A stretch of 41,576 nucleotides of DNA, from positions 1 through 41,576 of the forward strand of contig JAAYDY010000112.1 of NCBI GenBank assembly GCA_012729015.1. The letters are read 5' to 3'. This DNA comes from Phycisphaerae bacterium. GTDB lineage: Bacteria; Planctomycetota; Phycisphaerae; FEN-1346; JAACEH01. Under the pieces are notes generated by a model. That model was not told the origin of the DNA and searched no databases. It was given only the letters and a program-made list of their open reading frames with translations. The position numbers were made by a program, and so were the translations under genes. Positions 24,554-32,459 of the stretch are shown here, piece after piece. Positions within the stretch are counted from its first letter, which is position 1. Each line of letters begins with the position of its first letter.

Positions 24554-26542
24554 CTATCGCTTCAGCCGCGCGGCTACCTCGCCGGCCAGGTCGAACAGTT
24601 CGCCGGTCCGTTTCTGCCAGCCGGACGCCACGTACTCGGCGTGCGCCTCGGGATGCTGCTTGTAGCGCCACTGCTCACCTTTGATGTCCGACGGCCCCGA
24701 GCCGACTCCCTTCAGCGCCACGGCCAGACGTTCGTCCAAGTGCCTCCGGCACCGTTCCGCCAGGTCGCCGCCCAGTCGGGACCGCGACGCGTCGTCGAGC
24801 AGCGCTCGCTCGATGGCAATCCGCGCCTCGCATTCCTGGATGCCGCCGCGGAAGATTTCGTATCGCGCGGTGCCCACCGGCCCCTTCGGGCCCGGGGCCA
24901 GAAGGTAGCTCAGCATGTCCAGGTTCCGCCACATGCTCTGCGGATACCGGTCCAGGGCCGTGCCCACGCGACGACCGCGTTGGTCCTTCACGCACGGCCA
25001 GTTGTCGGCGCCGATCCGGCCCACGCCGCGCTGGTGACCCGTGATATCGAACTCCGCCATGTGACGCAGCACCGACGGCAGGAACGAGTTGAAGTGGAAC
25101 CGGTCGAACTGCACCACCAGCTCCGGCCGCGACCACCCGTGCGGCCGCTCCACCGACGGATCCGGCGCGTAGCGCAGATCCCAGACGTTCGCGTCGTAGG
25201 CGATCGGGGCGATGCCGTGCAGCTTCGGCGCCGCGCCGCCGCGGGCGAACTTGCCGCTGTGCGAGTGACTCGCCCACGGCAATCCGCCGCCGAAGTCGTG
25301 CAGCGCCGACGCCTCTTCTTTCGTCGGCCGCGCGTCGCTCAGCATCCCCAGCATCAGCACGTCTTGCAGTCCGCGACGGCGCATCCGCTCGCGAATCTCC
25401 GTCAGCAGCGGGCGCCACAGCGACGCGCTCCGCGGGTCGGCCAACGGCGGCAGATACACCGCCGCGGTCTCCTTCGTCTGCGGGTCTACCACCGTCACCG
25501 GCGGCCCGTTGCCGTGCTCCTGCTGAATCGCCCGGCGCAGGTCGCCGCGCTCCTTCAGGTTCCGGAAGTACGACCCCTGCTTCTGCTCCTCCGAGAGTTT
25601 GGACCACCAATCCTCCGTCCACAGACCCCCGCCGGGGACCATGAAGATGTCCCACACGCCGAGCACCACCAGCTTGGGCCGACCCATCTCCTTGACGGCC
25701 GTGTCCACGTACCGGTCGAAGATCGTGAAATCGTACTCCACGCGGTCGCTGTCCTTCATGATCCACCGCACCATCGACTCGGAGTTGCCGAAGTTCGTGT
25801 GGCAGATGAGCGGCACGTACAGCGACCGGCTTCCGCAGCCGCCAACCAGGCGCAGGCTCTGCTCGATCATCCGCCAGTGCGCCTCGGACCACAGCGGCAC
25901 GTCGTACTCCAGCGCCAGGGTGTCGGGCGTCTCGATGAGCTCGACCCACGTGCGCCACTGCTGCGCGTCGGGGATCGTCCAGTCGGCCACCCGCAGTTCA
26001 ATCGGCGCCTGGAACGTCGTGCCGGCGCCGCCGACCTCCACCGTCAGCCGCCCGCGGTACAGCCCGGCCTTGGCGTCGTCCGGCACAGCGACCGTGACCC
26101 AGACGGCCGCCACGGCGCCCTTTCCGGCGCGCGTCGCCGTCACCGGCACGTCGGCCGGCGGTTCGTCCAGCAGGATGTCCAGCCCCACGGGCTTGCGGCG
26201 ACTTGCCGGAACGTCCTCGCCCCAGGCCACCGCGTAACGCACCTGCACGGCCGAGGCCGCGATCGTACCGGCTTCGCCCGTCAGGGCCGTCGCCGACGCC
26301 TTCAGGCCCGCCAGCGGCGACGCGCTGCCCACGCACACTTTCCCCGAGAACGTTCCGCCGCGCGCACCGGCCATGATCACCGCTTTCAGCGGCTCCTGCG
26401 ACGCCGTGACTTTCCCCGGGTCGTCCTGCTCCAGCAGATCGCTGTTCCAGGCATACACCGCCGTCGGCGGAGACTCCTGCGACCACACCGACGCCACAAC
26501 GCACAGAACCGCTGCCAGCGACGCAACCCAACGCACGCCCAT
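24554..26542 (-). CDS. Large secreted putative glycoside hydrolase, family B (copy B1)
   Basis: 662 residues. The start at 26542 has AGAAGGAG 7 bases upstream, followed by a signal peptide (MGVRWVASLAAVLCVVASVWSQ). A longer frame to 26836 runs back into the neighbouring gene. It lacks the N-terminal jelly-roll module of B2 but matches it over the rest. There is a beta-sandwich at about 40-230 (FSGKVCVGSASPLAGLKASA). The barrel-like part from about 240 carries QQWRTWVELIETPDTLALEYD, FDRYVDTAVKEMGRPKLVVLGVWDIFM, GLQDVLMLGMLSDARPTKEE and LSYLLAPGPKGPVG. The two copies are strongly diverged, so the duplication is old. It is 100 bases downstream of A1 and probably co-transcribed. Hydrolase activity is inferred from overall layout only. 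Confidence 0.8.
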   Translation of the reverse strand: MGVRWVASLAAVLCVVASVWSQESPPTAVYAWNSDLLEQDDPGKVTASQEPLKAVIMAGARGGTFSGKVCVGSASPLAGLKASATALTGEAGTIAASAVQVRYAVAWGEDVPASRRKPVGLDILLDEPPADVPVTATRAGKGAVAAVWVTVAVPDDAKAGLYRGRLTVEVGGAGTTFQAPIELRVADWTIPDAQQWRTWVELIETPDTLALEYDVPLWSEAHWRMIEQSLRLVGGCGSRSLYVPLICHTNFGNSESMVRWIMKDSDRVEYDFTIFDRYVDTAVKEMGRPKLVVLGVWDIFMVPGGGLWTEDWWSKLSEEQKQGSYFRNLKERGDLRRAIQQEHGNGPPVTVVDPQTKETAAVYLPPLADPRSASLWRPLLTEIRERMRRRGLQDVLMLGMLSDARPTKEEASALHDFGGGLPWASHSHSGKFARGGAAPKLHGIAPIAYDANVWDLRYAPDPSVERPHGWSRPELVVQFDRFHFNSFLPSVLRHMAEFDITGHQRGVGRIGADNWPCVKDQRGRRVGTALDRYPQSMWRNLDMLSYLLAPGPKGPVGTARYEIFRGGIQECEARIAIERALLDDASRSRLGGDLAERCRRHLDERLAVALKGVGSGPSDIKGEQWRYKQHPEAHAEYVASGWQKRTGELFDLAGEVAARLKR

Positions 26543-26642
26543 GGCTGAACTCCTTCTGCCTGGGGCGGCCGCGACCACGCAGCGCGGCCGACCGGTGACA
26601 TAGCGCCATCCCCCTTCGCCCACCGCCCCCCCCTGCGGCCAA

Positions 26643-28127
26643 TCATTTCCAACTGGTCCGCGGATCCGGCGACAGCGCCGGCCGATGCCGGGCCCACATC
26701 GCGTCGATCCACGGGTCGAACATCGTGCCGCCCTGGCGGATGCCGTCGCCGAACTTCGGGTACACGCGGCGAATCTCCGCCACGGCCGCCGCGTCGTCCT
26801 CGTGCATCCATCGGTCCACGTACGCGAAGAACGCATCGTGGTCCCACACCTTCTCGGCGCCGAGCAGCTTCACGGCCAGCGACTGCCCCACCCAGCAGAT
26901 GCTCGTGCAGCAGCGGCGGTAGCCTTCGCTCATGGTCTTGTTGTCTCCGGGCCACTCGGCCGGCGCCAGGTGCTCGTACGGACCGCGGTCGATCTGCCGG
27001 TCGCCGATCAGCGGATACTGTCCCGTGAACCGCACCTTGGCGCCGGTCCAACTCGGTCCGAACTCCGCGTGTTCGTCCTCGCCGAACGAGGCCTCGGCCG
27101 CGTGCCGCCGAATCTGCTGCATCCGGCGATCGCCCAGCAGCATACCCGCGAAGACGATCGGCAGCTTCCGCCCGTTGCCGAACCCGCCGGCCGCCGGCCA
27201 GCCGCCCGCCTCGCCGCGCTTCGACCGCGTCGCGACGCCCCAGTTGTCGATCCCCACTTGAATCAAGCCCAGGGCGATCCGCTCTTTCTGCTCGCGCGGC
27301 AAGTCGCAGCACAGCACGAGCGCCGCCATCGACACCGCGCGGCCGATTTCGCGGCCGTACCCCGGCATGTTCTCCGACGCATGCGTTTCGCGGCTGTGCC
27401 AGGCGTACACGTGATCGATCCACGGCCGCGCAAACATCCGCTCCACCGTCGCCACCGGCGGCATTCCCGGGGCCGCCTCAACGCGCGGCAGAACATCCCA
27501 CCGGATGTCGCCGGCACGGTGCAGCGTCTTCTTCTCGCGGTCGCAGTACGACGGCCGGAACGCATCCGCCGGCGCCGCCGTCGCCAGGCACGTCAGCACG
27601 GCGTGGGCTTTCAGGGGCGAGGTCTCGGTGGACCGCGACGGATTCGCCAGCACCTGGTTCTGCTGCAACGTCGCCAGACTCACGGCCGAGACGAGGGAAT
27701 CCCCGGGCTTCATCGCGATCGGCAGCCGCGCCGCCAGGGACGCGTCGTGCCCCTGGATGCGCGAATCGTAGGCTACGTTGGTGGTCGTCGGCGGGTTGAG
27801 CATCGACCCGTTTCGCACGCGGTCCGCCGGCTTCACGCGCTTCTTCTCGGCGTCGGTCGCTTCGGCGTCGCCGACGGCCGTGCCGAATCGCGGCGCCGGA
27901 TCCATCGCCGTGATCGTCACCGGACCCACGACGTAGAAATCTCCCGTGACGAAGCGACCCACCTCGACGTCCCGGTCGAAGGTCCACGTCACGCCGTACT
28001 GTGACACGCTGCGCACCTTCTGGAGCGCCGTCGCCGGCGCGGCGGCCGACACCTCCGGCCGGCATCCGCCCACAAGCAGCGCATAGCCCAGCGCGACCGC
28101 CGCCCACGTCATGGCCTTCATGTTCAT
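26643..28127 (-). CDS. Lipoprotein of unknown family A (copy A1)
   Basis: 494 residues from the ATG at 28127, chosen because AAAGGGAA lies 4-6 bases upstream; ATGs at 28142 and 28121 are also in frame. Unlike A2, the leader ends in LLVGG-C, a lipobox, so this copy should be membrane-anchored while A2 is released. The family A blocks are all present: VSQYGVTWTFDRD, GDFYVVGPVTITAMDPAPR, DRVRNGSMLNP, MKPGDSLVSAVSL, LTCLA with PADAFRPSYCD, VGIDNWG, GRKLPIVFAGMLLGD, GPYEHL and DHDAFFAYVDRWM. It lies upstream of B1. The function is unknown, but conservation of the blocks between two diverged copies argues for a real enzymatic or binding role. Confidence 0.8.
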   Translation of the reverse strand: MNMKAMTWAAVALGYALLVGGCRPEVSAAAPATALQKVRSVSQYGVTWTFDRDVEVGRFVTGDFYVVGPVTITAMDPAPRFGTAVGDAEATDAEKKRVKPADRVRNGSMLNPPTTTNVAYDSRIQGHDASLAARLPIAMKPGDSLVSAVSLATLQQNQVLANPSRSTETSPLKAHAVLTCLATAAPADAFRPSYCDREKKTLHRAGDIRWDVLPRVEAAPGMPPVATVERMFARPWIDHVYAWHSRETHASENMPGYGREIGRAVSMAALVLCCDLPREQKERIALGLIQVGIDNWGVATRSKRGEAGGWPAAGGFGNGRKLPIVFAGMLLGDRRMQQIRRHAAEASFGEDEHAEFGPSWTGAKVRFTGQYPLIGDRQIDRGPYEHLAPAEWPGDNKTMSEGYRRCCTSICWVGQSLAVKLLGAEKVWDHDAFFAYVDRWMHEDDAAAVAEIRRVYPKFGDGIRQGGTMFDPWIDAMWARHRPALSPDPRTSWK

Positions 28128-28520
28128 AGTGTTCCCTTTCATGGATTGGGTGCCATGCCTGCCCCGTCGAGGCTGCCCGACAATTCGCCGTGCTGTTCGC
28201 TGTTGCAGGGTGCCATGCCTGCCCCGTCAGGCATGGTGGTGCCACGACCTCAGTGGTCTTCGGCCACCTCAGGCATCCGCGCGCGAACAGACAGGATCCT
28301 CCCTCTCAGGTCAAACCCGCGGCCGCAACGCCGGTGCCGACGAAATCCCGCCCGACGAGGATCGGAGGCGCTTCCCGTTTGAGCAGGTAGTCTCATAGAG
28401 GGCCAGATAGGTAGGGTGGCTGCTTGACGCAGTCCCCGAGCACCGTCGAGGGGCAGCCACGCGGAAACACAAGGACAAAGACATGGGCGTGTCGCGACCA
28501 GAGTGGGGTCCAGCCAGGGC
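28128..28520. repeat. R1 composite, broken copy, between A1 and nagA
   Basis: 28148-28236 matches the left half of the composite at 35041-35130: an R1 copy, then GAGGCTGCCCGACAATTCG, then another R1 copy. 28411-28465 carries the inverse of the GTGGCTGCAAGCAGCCACCCTAC segment. No gene is supported in this 390-base gap. Confidence 0.7.
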
Positions 28521-29816
28521 CTACCTGACGTAGACTTCGCGTCCGTCGACCCACGTGCGGCAGACCTCGAGCCGCAGCGCGCCGGGGCGGCCGCGAAGGT
28601 CCGCCAACACCAGGTCCGCGCGGCGCCCCGCGGCAATGGACCCGATGCCGAGGCTCTTGTCCAGCCCGATCATCGTGCAGGCGTTGGTGGCCGTCATCAG
28701 GGCAGCGGCGGTCAGGGCCTCGTCGATCGCGATGGCGGGATGCCCCGCCACCCACACGCCGGGACCGCCGTCGGTGAGCCAGTTGACCAGGTTCGCGAAC
28801 GCCGTCGGCATGTTCAGGCACGAGCCGAACAGGGTCGATGGGCTGTGCGCGACCTGGAGGTACTTGCCTCCGGGCCCCACGACGCCGTAGACCCCGTTGA
28901 CCTGGAAGGTCTTCAGGCCGCGCGCCCCGGCCGCGAACATCGCGTCGCTGACGCCGATGATCCGGTGCCATCCCTTGCGGGCGATCAGGTCGCGGGCGTA
29001 GCGCGGGTTCACGTGGTATCCGTCGGCGATCAGCTCGCAGTAGAGCCGATCTTCGGCCAGGGCGCCCTCGACGGCCCCGCCGCCATGGAACGGTTTGAAG
29101 CTCGTCCCCGTGGGACCGTTCAGGAAATGCACCATGTAGCGCAAGCCGGCCCGCCGCGCCGCGGCGATCTGCTCGCCGGTGGCCCCGGTGTGGCCCGCGC
29201 CGCAGACCACGCCGCGACGCCCGAGGTGCCGGATCAGGCTCAGCGCCGCCTGATCGTATTCCGGCGTCACGAGGCAGAGCTTCACCAGGCCGGTTTCGTT
29301 GATGTGGTCGAACAGCGCGATGTCCGGCCGATGGACCAGCTCCGGATTCATCGCGCCGACCATCTTGTCGCTGACGAACGTGCCTTCCAGAAACGCCCCC
29401 AGGACCCGAGTGCCCGCCGGCGGCGACTTCAGGAACCCGTCCAGCAGCTTCAGCCGCCGACGCAGCGTCTCGGTCTCTCCGGCCATGGTCGTCAGGTACG
29501 TCGTGGTCACGCCGAGCCCGGCCATCCGCGTGACGTAGCGCCCCATCGCGTCGAGGCTCCGCTCCGCCGACGCGTCGAACGTGTCGGTCGCCGCATCGTA
29601 TACCCCGAGCGTGAAATCAAACCCCTCGTAGCCGTGCGCGTGAATGTCCACAAAACCCGGCAGGAGCACCTTGCCGGCGGCGTCGACGGTGCGGCTCGCC
29701 GGACCCGACGCCTTCGCCCCCAGGACGATCTTGCCCTGGCGAATCGCCACGTCGGTCGCCACGACGCCCGCGGGCGTCACCACCTTCGCGCCGGTGATTA
29801 ATGTGTCGCTCGTCAT
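28521..29816 (-). CDS. nagA: N-acetylglucosamine-6-phosphate deacetylase
   Basis: 431 residues from the ATG at 29816. Another ATG three codons earlier has its AGAGG directly against it and is less likely. It removes acetate from GlcNAc-6-phosphate to give glucosamine-6-phosphate in amino-sugar catabolism and cell-wall recycling. Amidohydrolase motifs are intact: DIHAHG with H59 and H61; EGTFVSDKM, supplying a metal Glu; CGAGHTGATGEQI and MVHFLNGPTG, supplying metal and substrate His; ELIADGYHV; and GVSDAM with the catalytic Asp. The C-terminal IAAGRRADLVLAD is typical. It has its own promoter (29877-29904). Being on the same strand just upstream of the A/B block, it may supply the cytoplasmic step for sugars freed outside. 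Confidence 0.93.
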   Translation of the reverse strand: MTSDTLITGAKVVTPAGVVATDVAIRQGKIVLGAKASGPASRTVDAAGKVLLPGFVDIHAHGYEGFDFTLGVYDAATDTFDASAERSLDAMGRYVTRMAGLGVTTTYLTTMAGETETLRRRLKLLDGFLKSPPAGTRVLGAFLEGTFVSDKMVGAMNPELVHRPDIALFDHINETGLVKLCLVTPEYDQAALSLIRHLGRRGVVCGAGHTGATGEQIAAARRAGLRYMVHFLNGPTGTSFKPFHGGGAVEGALAEDRLYCELIADGYHVNPRYARDLIARKGWHRIIGVSDAMFAAGARGLKTFQVNGVYGVVGPGGKYLQVAHSPSTLFGSCLNMPTAFANLVNWLTDGGPGVWVAGHPAIAIDEALTAAALMTATNACTMIGLDKSLGIGSIAAGRRADLVLADLRGRPGALRLEVCRTWVDGREVYVR

Positions 29817-29876
29817 CTGCTCCATCCTCTGGCCGCGACACGGCCGTCAACGTTGCTGTCGCGGCTGAAGCGCCCG

Positions 29877-29904
29877 ATTATAGGCCTCCCCCGTCGGTCG
29901 TCAA
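29877..29904 (-). promoter_or_regulatory. Promoter of nagA
   Basis: On the minus strand: TTGACG (29904-29899), 16-base spacer, consensus TATAAT (29882-29877). The expected transcript starts near 29870, about 50 bases before the ATG. Confidence 0.65.
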
Positions 29905-29956
29905 CACGAAGTCCGCCGAGAGAGCATCAACGCATGCACATCACGTTTGTGGGTAA

Positions 29957-30007
29957 GGGTGCCACACTTTGGTCCGGACTTCGTCCGGCCTCCAAAGTGT
30001 GGCACCC
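29957..30007. repeat. Perfect two-tier palindrome
   Basis: GGGTGCCACACTTTGG (29957-29972) pairs perfectly with 29992-30007. Inside it CCGGAC (29974-29979) pairs with GTCCGG (29983-29988) around TTC. A partial relative, GGGTGCCACTTTGG, is at the window end (41553-41566). It lies between the divergent nagA and hypA promoters. Confidence 0.8.
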
Positions 30008-30081
30008 CCGTGTCCGTGATGTGAGAGCCTGCTTCCCCAAAACGTCGGCTGTCACGACTGGCACCGGCGGACAGTGGACGC

Positions 30082-30087
30082 TATACT
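30082..30087 (+). promoter_or_regulatory. Possible -10 box for hypA
   Basis: TATACT, 34 bases before the GTG start, with TGGCAC at 30059-30064 at a 17-base spacing. The TGGCAC suggests a sigma-54 -24 box, but no -12 TTGC follows at the right distance. Confidence 0.35.
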
Positions 30088-30121
30088 GGTTCGCTCCGTG
30101 GCGATGCGAGGAGACCCGCCG

Positions 30122-30463
30122 GTGCATGAGCTGTCGCTGGCCGAGAACATTCTGGAGATCGTCGAGGCCGAGCGGGCGGGCCGCCGGTTCTCTCGCGTTC
30201 ACGTGATCCGCCTCAGGGCCGGAGCCCTGAGCGGGATCGACCCCGAGGCACTGCGTCTGGCGATGGAATCGGTGTGCGAGGGCACGTGCGCCGCCGAGGC
30301 AGCCGTGGAGATCGACGCCGAGCCGCGCATCGTCACCTGCCGCCGGTGCGGCGCGACCATGCCCGGCGACGTCGGCCCGGCGGCTTGCGCGTCGTGCGGC
30401 TCGATCGATCTGGAGCTCGCCGGAAGCTCGGGCCTGGACATCGTTTCCCTGGAGGTGGACTGA
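30122..30463 (+). CDS. hypA: Nickel metallochaperone HypA
   Basis: 113 residues from a GTG start at 30122. HypA proteins begin Met-His-Glu-Leu-Ser because His2 (with the N-terminal amine) binds nickel, and GTG-CAT-GAG-CTG gives exactly that. GAGGAG is 8 bases upstream. A longer frame from an ATG at 30074 would bury His2 and is rejected. The zinc domain is CRRCG and CASCG. HypA hands nickel, with HypB, to NiFe hydrogenase or sometimes urease. The stop is followed after one base by the hypB ATG, so they are one operon. Confidence 0.93.
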   Translation: MHELSLAENILEIVEAERAGRRFSRVHVIRLRAGALSGIDPEALRLAMESVCEGTCAAEAAVEIDAEPRIVTCRRCGATMPGDVGPAACASCGSIDLELAGSSGLDIVSLEVD

Positions 30464-30464
30464 G

Positions 30465-31139
30465 ATGGCGAAGCTTCCCCTGGGCAGAAACGTCCGCGGG
30501 CGCAACGACGAGACCGCCGCCGAGAACCGTCGCCGGTTCGCCGAGGCCCGCCTCTGCGCGGTCAACCTGCTCAGTTCGCCGGGCTCGGGCAAGACGAGCC
30601 TCCTGGAACGCACCGCCGAGCGCATGAAGGACCGATGGCGGATCCTCGTGATCGACGGCGACGTCGAGACCGAGCGCGACGCCCAGCGGCTGCGCGCGGC
30701 GGGGCTGGAGGCCATCCAGATTCAGACGCACGGCGCGTGTCACCTCAACGCGATGATGATCGCCGAGCAGGTGGCCACGGTGGACCCGGCGGCCTTCGAT
30801 CTGCTGCTGATCGAAAACATCGGCAACCTGGTCTGCCCGAGCAACTACGACCTGGGCGAGTCGTCGCGCGTCGTCGTGGCCTCGACCACCGAGGGCGACG
30901 ACAAGCCGATCAAGTACCCCGAGGCGTACCACACGGCCGACCTGTGCGTGCTGAACAAAGTGGACCTGTTGCCGTACCTGCCGTTCGACGTGGCCGCGTT
31001 CGAGGCGGGCGTCCGCCGCGTGAAGGCCGACATGCCGGTCCTGCACACGTCGTGCACGACGGGCGCCGGCCTGGAGGCGTGGTGCGCGTGGCTCGACGGG
31101 CAGGTCCGCGCGACGCGCGGCGAACCGGGGAAGAGTTGA
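30465..31139 (+). CDS. hypB: Hydrogenase nickel-insertion GTPase HypB
   Basis: 224 residues. The P-loop LSSPGSGKTSLLE is at about 36-48, then VIDGDVETERDAQRL, ENIGNLVCPSNYDLGE (switch region with the conserved Cys), STTEGDDKPIKYPEAYHTADLCVLNKVDLLPYL (NKxD base recognition) and the C-terminal TGAGLEAWCAWLD. GACHLNAMM replaces the usual KGCHLDA, a small change next to the nickel-binding Cys/His pair, which is kept. There is no N-terminal His-rich stretch, so it does not store nickel. hypC, D, E, F and hydrogenase subunits are not nearby. Confidence 0.95.
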   Translation: MAKLPLGRNVRGRNDETAAENRRRFAEARLCAVNLLSSPGSGKTSLLERTAERMKDRWRILVIDGDVETERDAQRLRAAGLEAIQIQTHGACHLNAMMIAEQVATVDPAAFDLLLIENIGNLVCPSNYDLGESSRVVVASTTEGDDKPIKYPEAYHTADLCVLNKVDLLPYLPFDVAAFEAGVRRVKADMPVLHTSCTTGAGLEAWCAWLDGQVRATRGEPGKS

Positions 31140-31349
31140 GGCGCTGTTGACCGCTCTCCCTCGAGGGGAGAGGGTGGCCCGCAAGGGTCGGGTGAGGGTG
31201 GCCGGGTGGCATGGCCACGCTTGTCGTAGACCCCGAGCCCGTCGAGGGGCGTGGCCATGAAGCGCAGCCGCTGTGAGAATAGCATGGAGTCGGGGACGCC
31301 GTCCCCGCGTTGTCGTATCGCAGGAAACCATCAGAGAAGGAACCCGCAC
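31140..31349. repeat. Repeat-rich spacer (R4 and GTGGCATGGCCACGC type)
   Basis: Contains CTCTCCCTCGAGGGGAGAG (a perfect hairpin at about 31156-31175), GTGGCATGGCCACG with its inverse GCGTGGCCATG near 31247, and GGGGACGCCGTCCCC near 31293. Probably transcribed between hypB and the peptidase gene. Confidence 0.6.
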
Positions 31350-32381
31350 ATGAGCACACACGACGAGACCCTGGCCCGCAACGCCCGCATCACGCTGGAG
31401 GCGGCCTGCGGCCTGACGGCCGGCCAGACGCTGGCCATTTGCACCCGACGGTCGAACCACGCTTACGCCAAAGAGGAAAAGGTGGTCTCCTACGTCAAGG
31501 CCCTGTGCCGCGAGGCCGTGGCCCTGGGCGCGCATCCGGTCGTGATCGACGTGACCGAGTTCCTCGCCGGGCCGGGATACGCCGCAGGGAAGATCATCCC
31601 GTCGGTGGGCCAGGCCCTGCGCGCCGCCGACACCGTGATCAACACCATGGACGACGTGGGCTTCTCGCGGCTGATCGGACGCCAGGACAACGACGACGAG
31701 TTTCTGACGGCCCGCGGCCGCTGGGTCTTCCTCCAGGCCAACGGCATGGAGCACTGGAACCTCGACCCGCAGCTCGTGCGGGCCATCCGCCCGCGCACCG
31801 AGAAGCTCATCGAGTTGCTCGTCGACGCCCGCGACGTTCACGTCACCACGGCCGCCGGGACCGACTTCCACTTCGCGATGGGCGCCGGCGGCACTGCCAC
31901 GGCGGTCCTCGGCATCGTGCCGATGTACGGCGAAGTGGCCACCGCGCCCCGCCAGGGCACCGAACACGGTCGCATCGTTGTCACCGGGCCGACGCAGATG
32001 AAGGTGCGGCCCGCCGCCGAGCTGGACCGGCGGCCCATGGTCATCGACGTGGCCGACGGACGCGTGACCGGATACGACGGCGACCCGGAGCAGATCAAGC
32101 GGCTGGAGGCATTCATCGCCAGCGGCACGCCCGCCGCCGACGCCATCGACGAGGTGGGCATCCCCACGTCGCGCGTCATGGACAACGACCAGTGGTGGTG
32201 GAGCGACGGCACGCACCACCTGCGGCGCATCCACATCGCCCTCGGCAACAACCTCCAGCGCGACACGCACATTCACGGCGCGCGGCACATGGACACCGAG
32301 CTGGACGATCCGACGATCGTCATCGACGGCGTCACGGTGCTCAAGGACGGCGACTTCGTCGGCCCGCTGGACGCCTGGTGA
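31350..32381 (+). CDS. Aminopeptidase, M29 (thermophilic aminopeptidase) type
   Basis: 343 residues, ATG at 31350 with AGAAGG 9 bases upstream. M29 enzymes are cobalt/zinc aminopeptidases with N-terminal Rossmann-like and C-terminal metal domains. Here CGLTAGQTLAICT, AVALGAHPVVIDVTEF and AADTVINTMDD match the first part. A central TDFHFAMG and RHMD near the C-terminus (about 324-327, before TELDDPTIVIDG) match the HxD metal motif. Several other ligands are less clear, so it could be a non-peptidase member of the fold. No signal peptide; likely cytoplasmic. It may be read through from hypAB, but the 210-base gap with hairpins makes this uncertain. Confidence 0.8.
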   Translation: MSTHDETLARNARITLEAACGLTAGQTLAICTRRSNHAYAKEEKVVSYVKALCREAVALGAHPVVIDVTEFLAGPGYAAGKIIPSVGQALRAADTVINTMDDVGFSRLIGRQDNDDEFLTARGRWVFLQANGMEHWNLDPQLVRAIRPRTEKLIELLVDARDVHVTTAAGTDFHFAMGAGGTATAVLGIVPMYGEVATAPRQGTEHGRIVVTGPTQMKVRPAAELDRRPMVIDVADGRVTGYDGDPEQIKRLEAFIASGTPAADAIDEVGIPTSRVMDNDQWWWSDGTHHLRRIHIALGNNLQRDTHIHGARHMDTELDDPTIVIDGVTVLKDGDFVGPLDAW

Positions 32382-32459
32382 CCGGGCGGCGTCCCGTGGG
32401 GCGCGACCTGCCGCACGCCTTCGGCGTCCTGCGGAGCGCATGGCACCGTTGCGAAGCCG

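Noticed and set aside
24641..26548. 635-codon plus-strand frame opposite B1
   Set aside because: Antisense shadow with Arg/His/Gln-rich composition and no recognisable family.
30059..30087. Sigma-54 promoter for hypAB
   Set aside because: TGGCAC fits the -24 element, but there is no TTGC-type -12 element at the required distance; a sigma-70-type -10 (TATACT) fits better.
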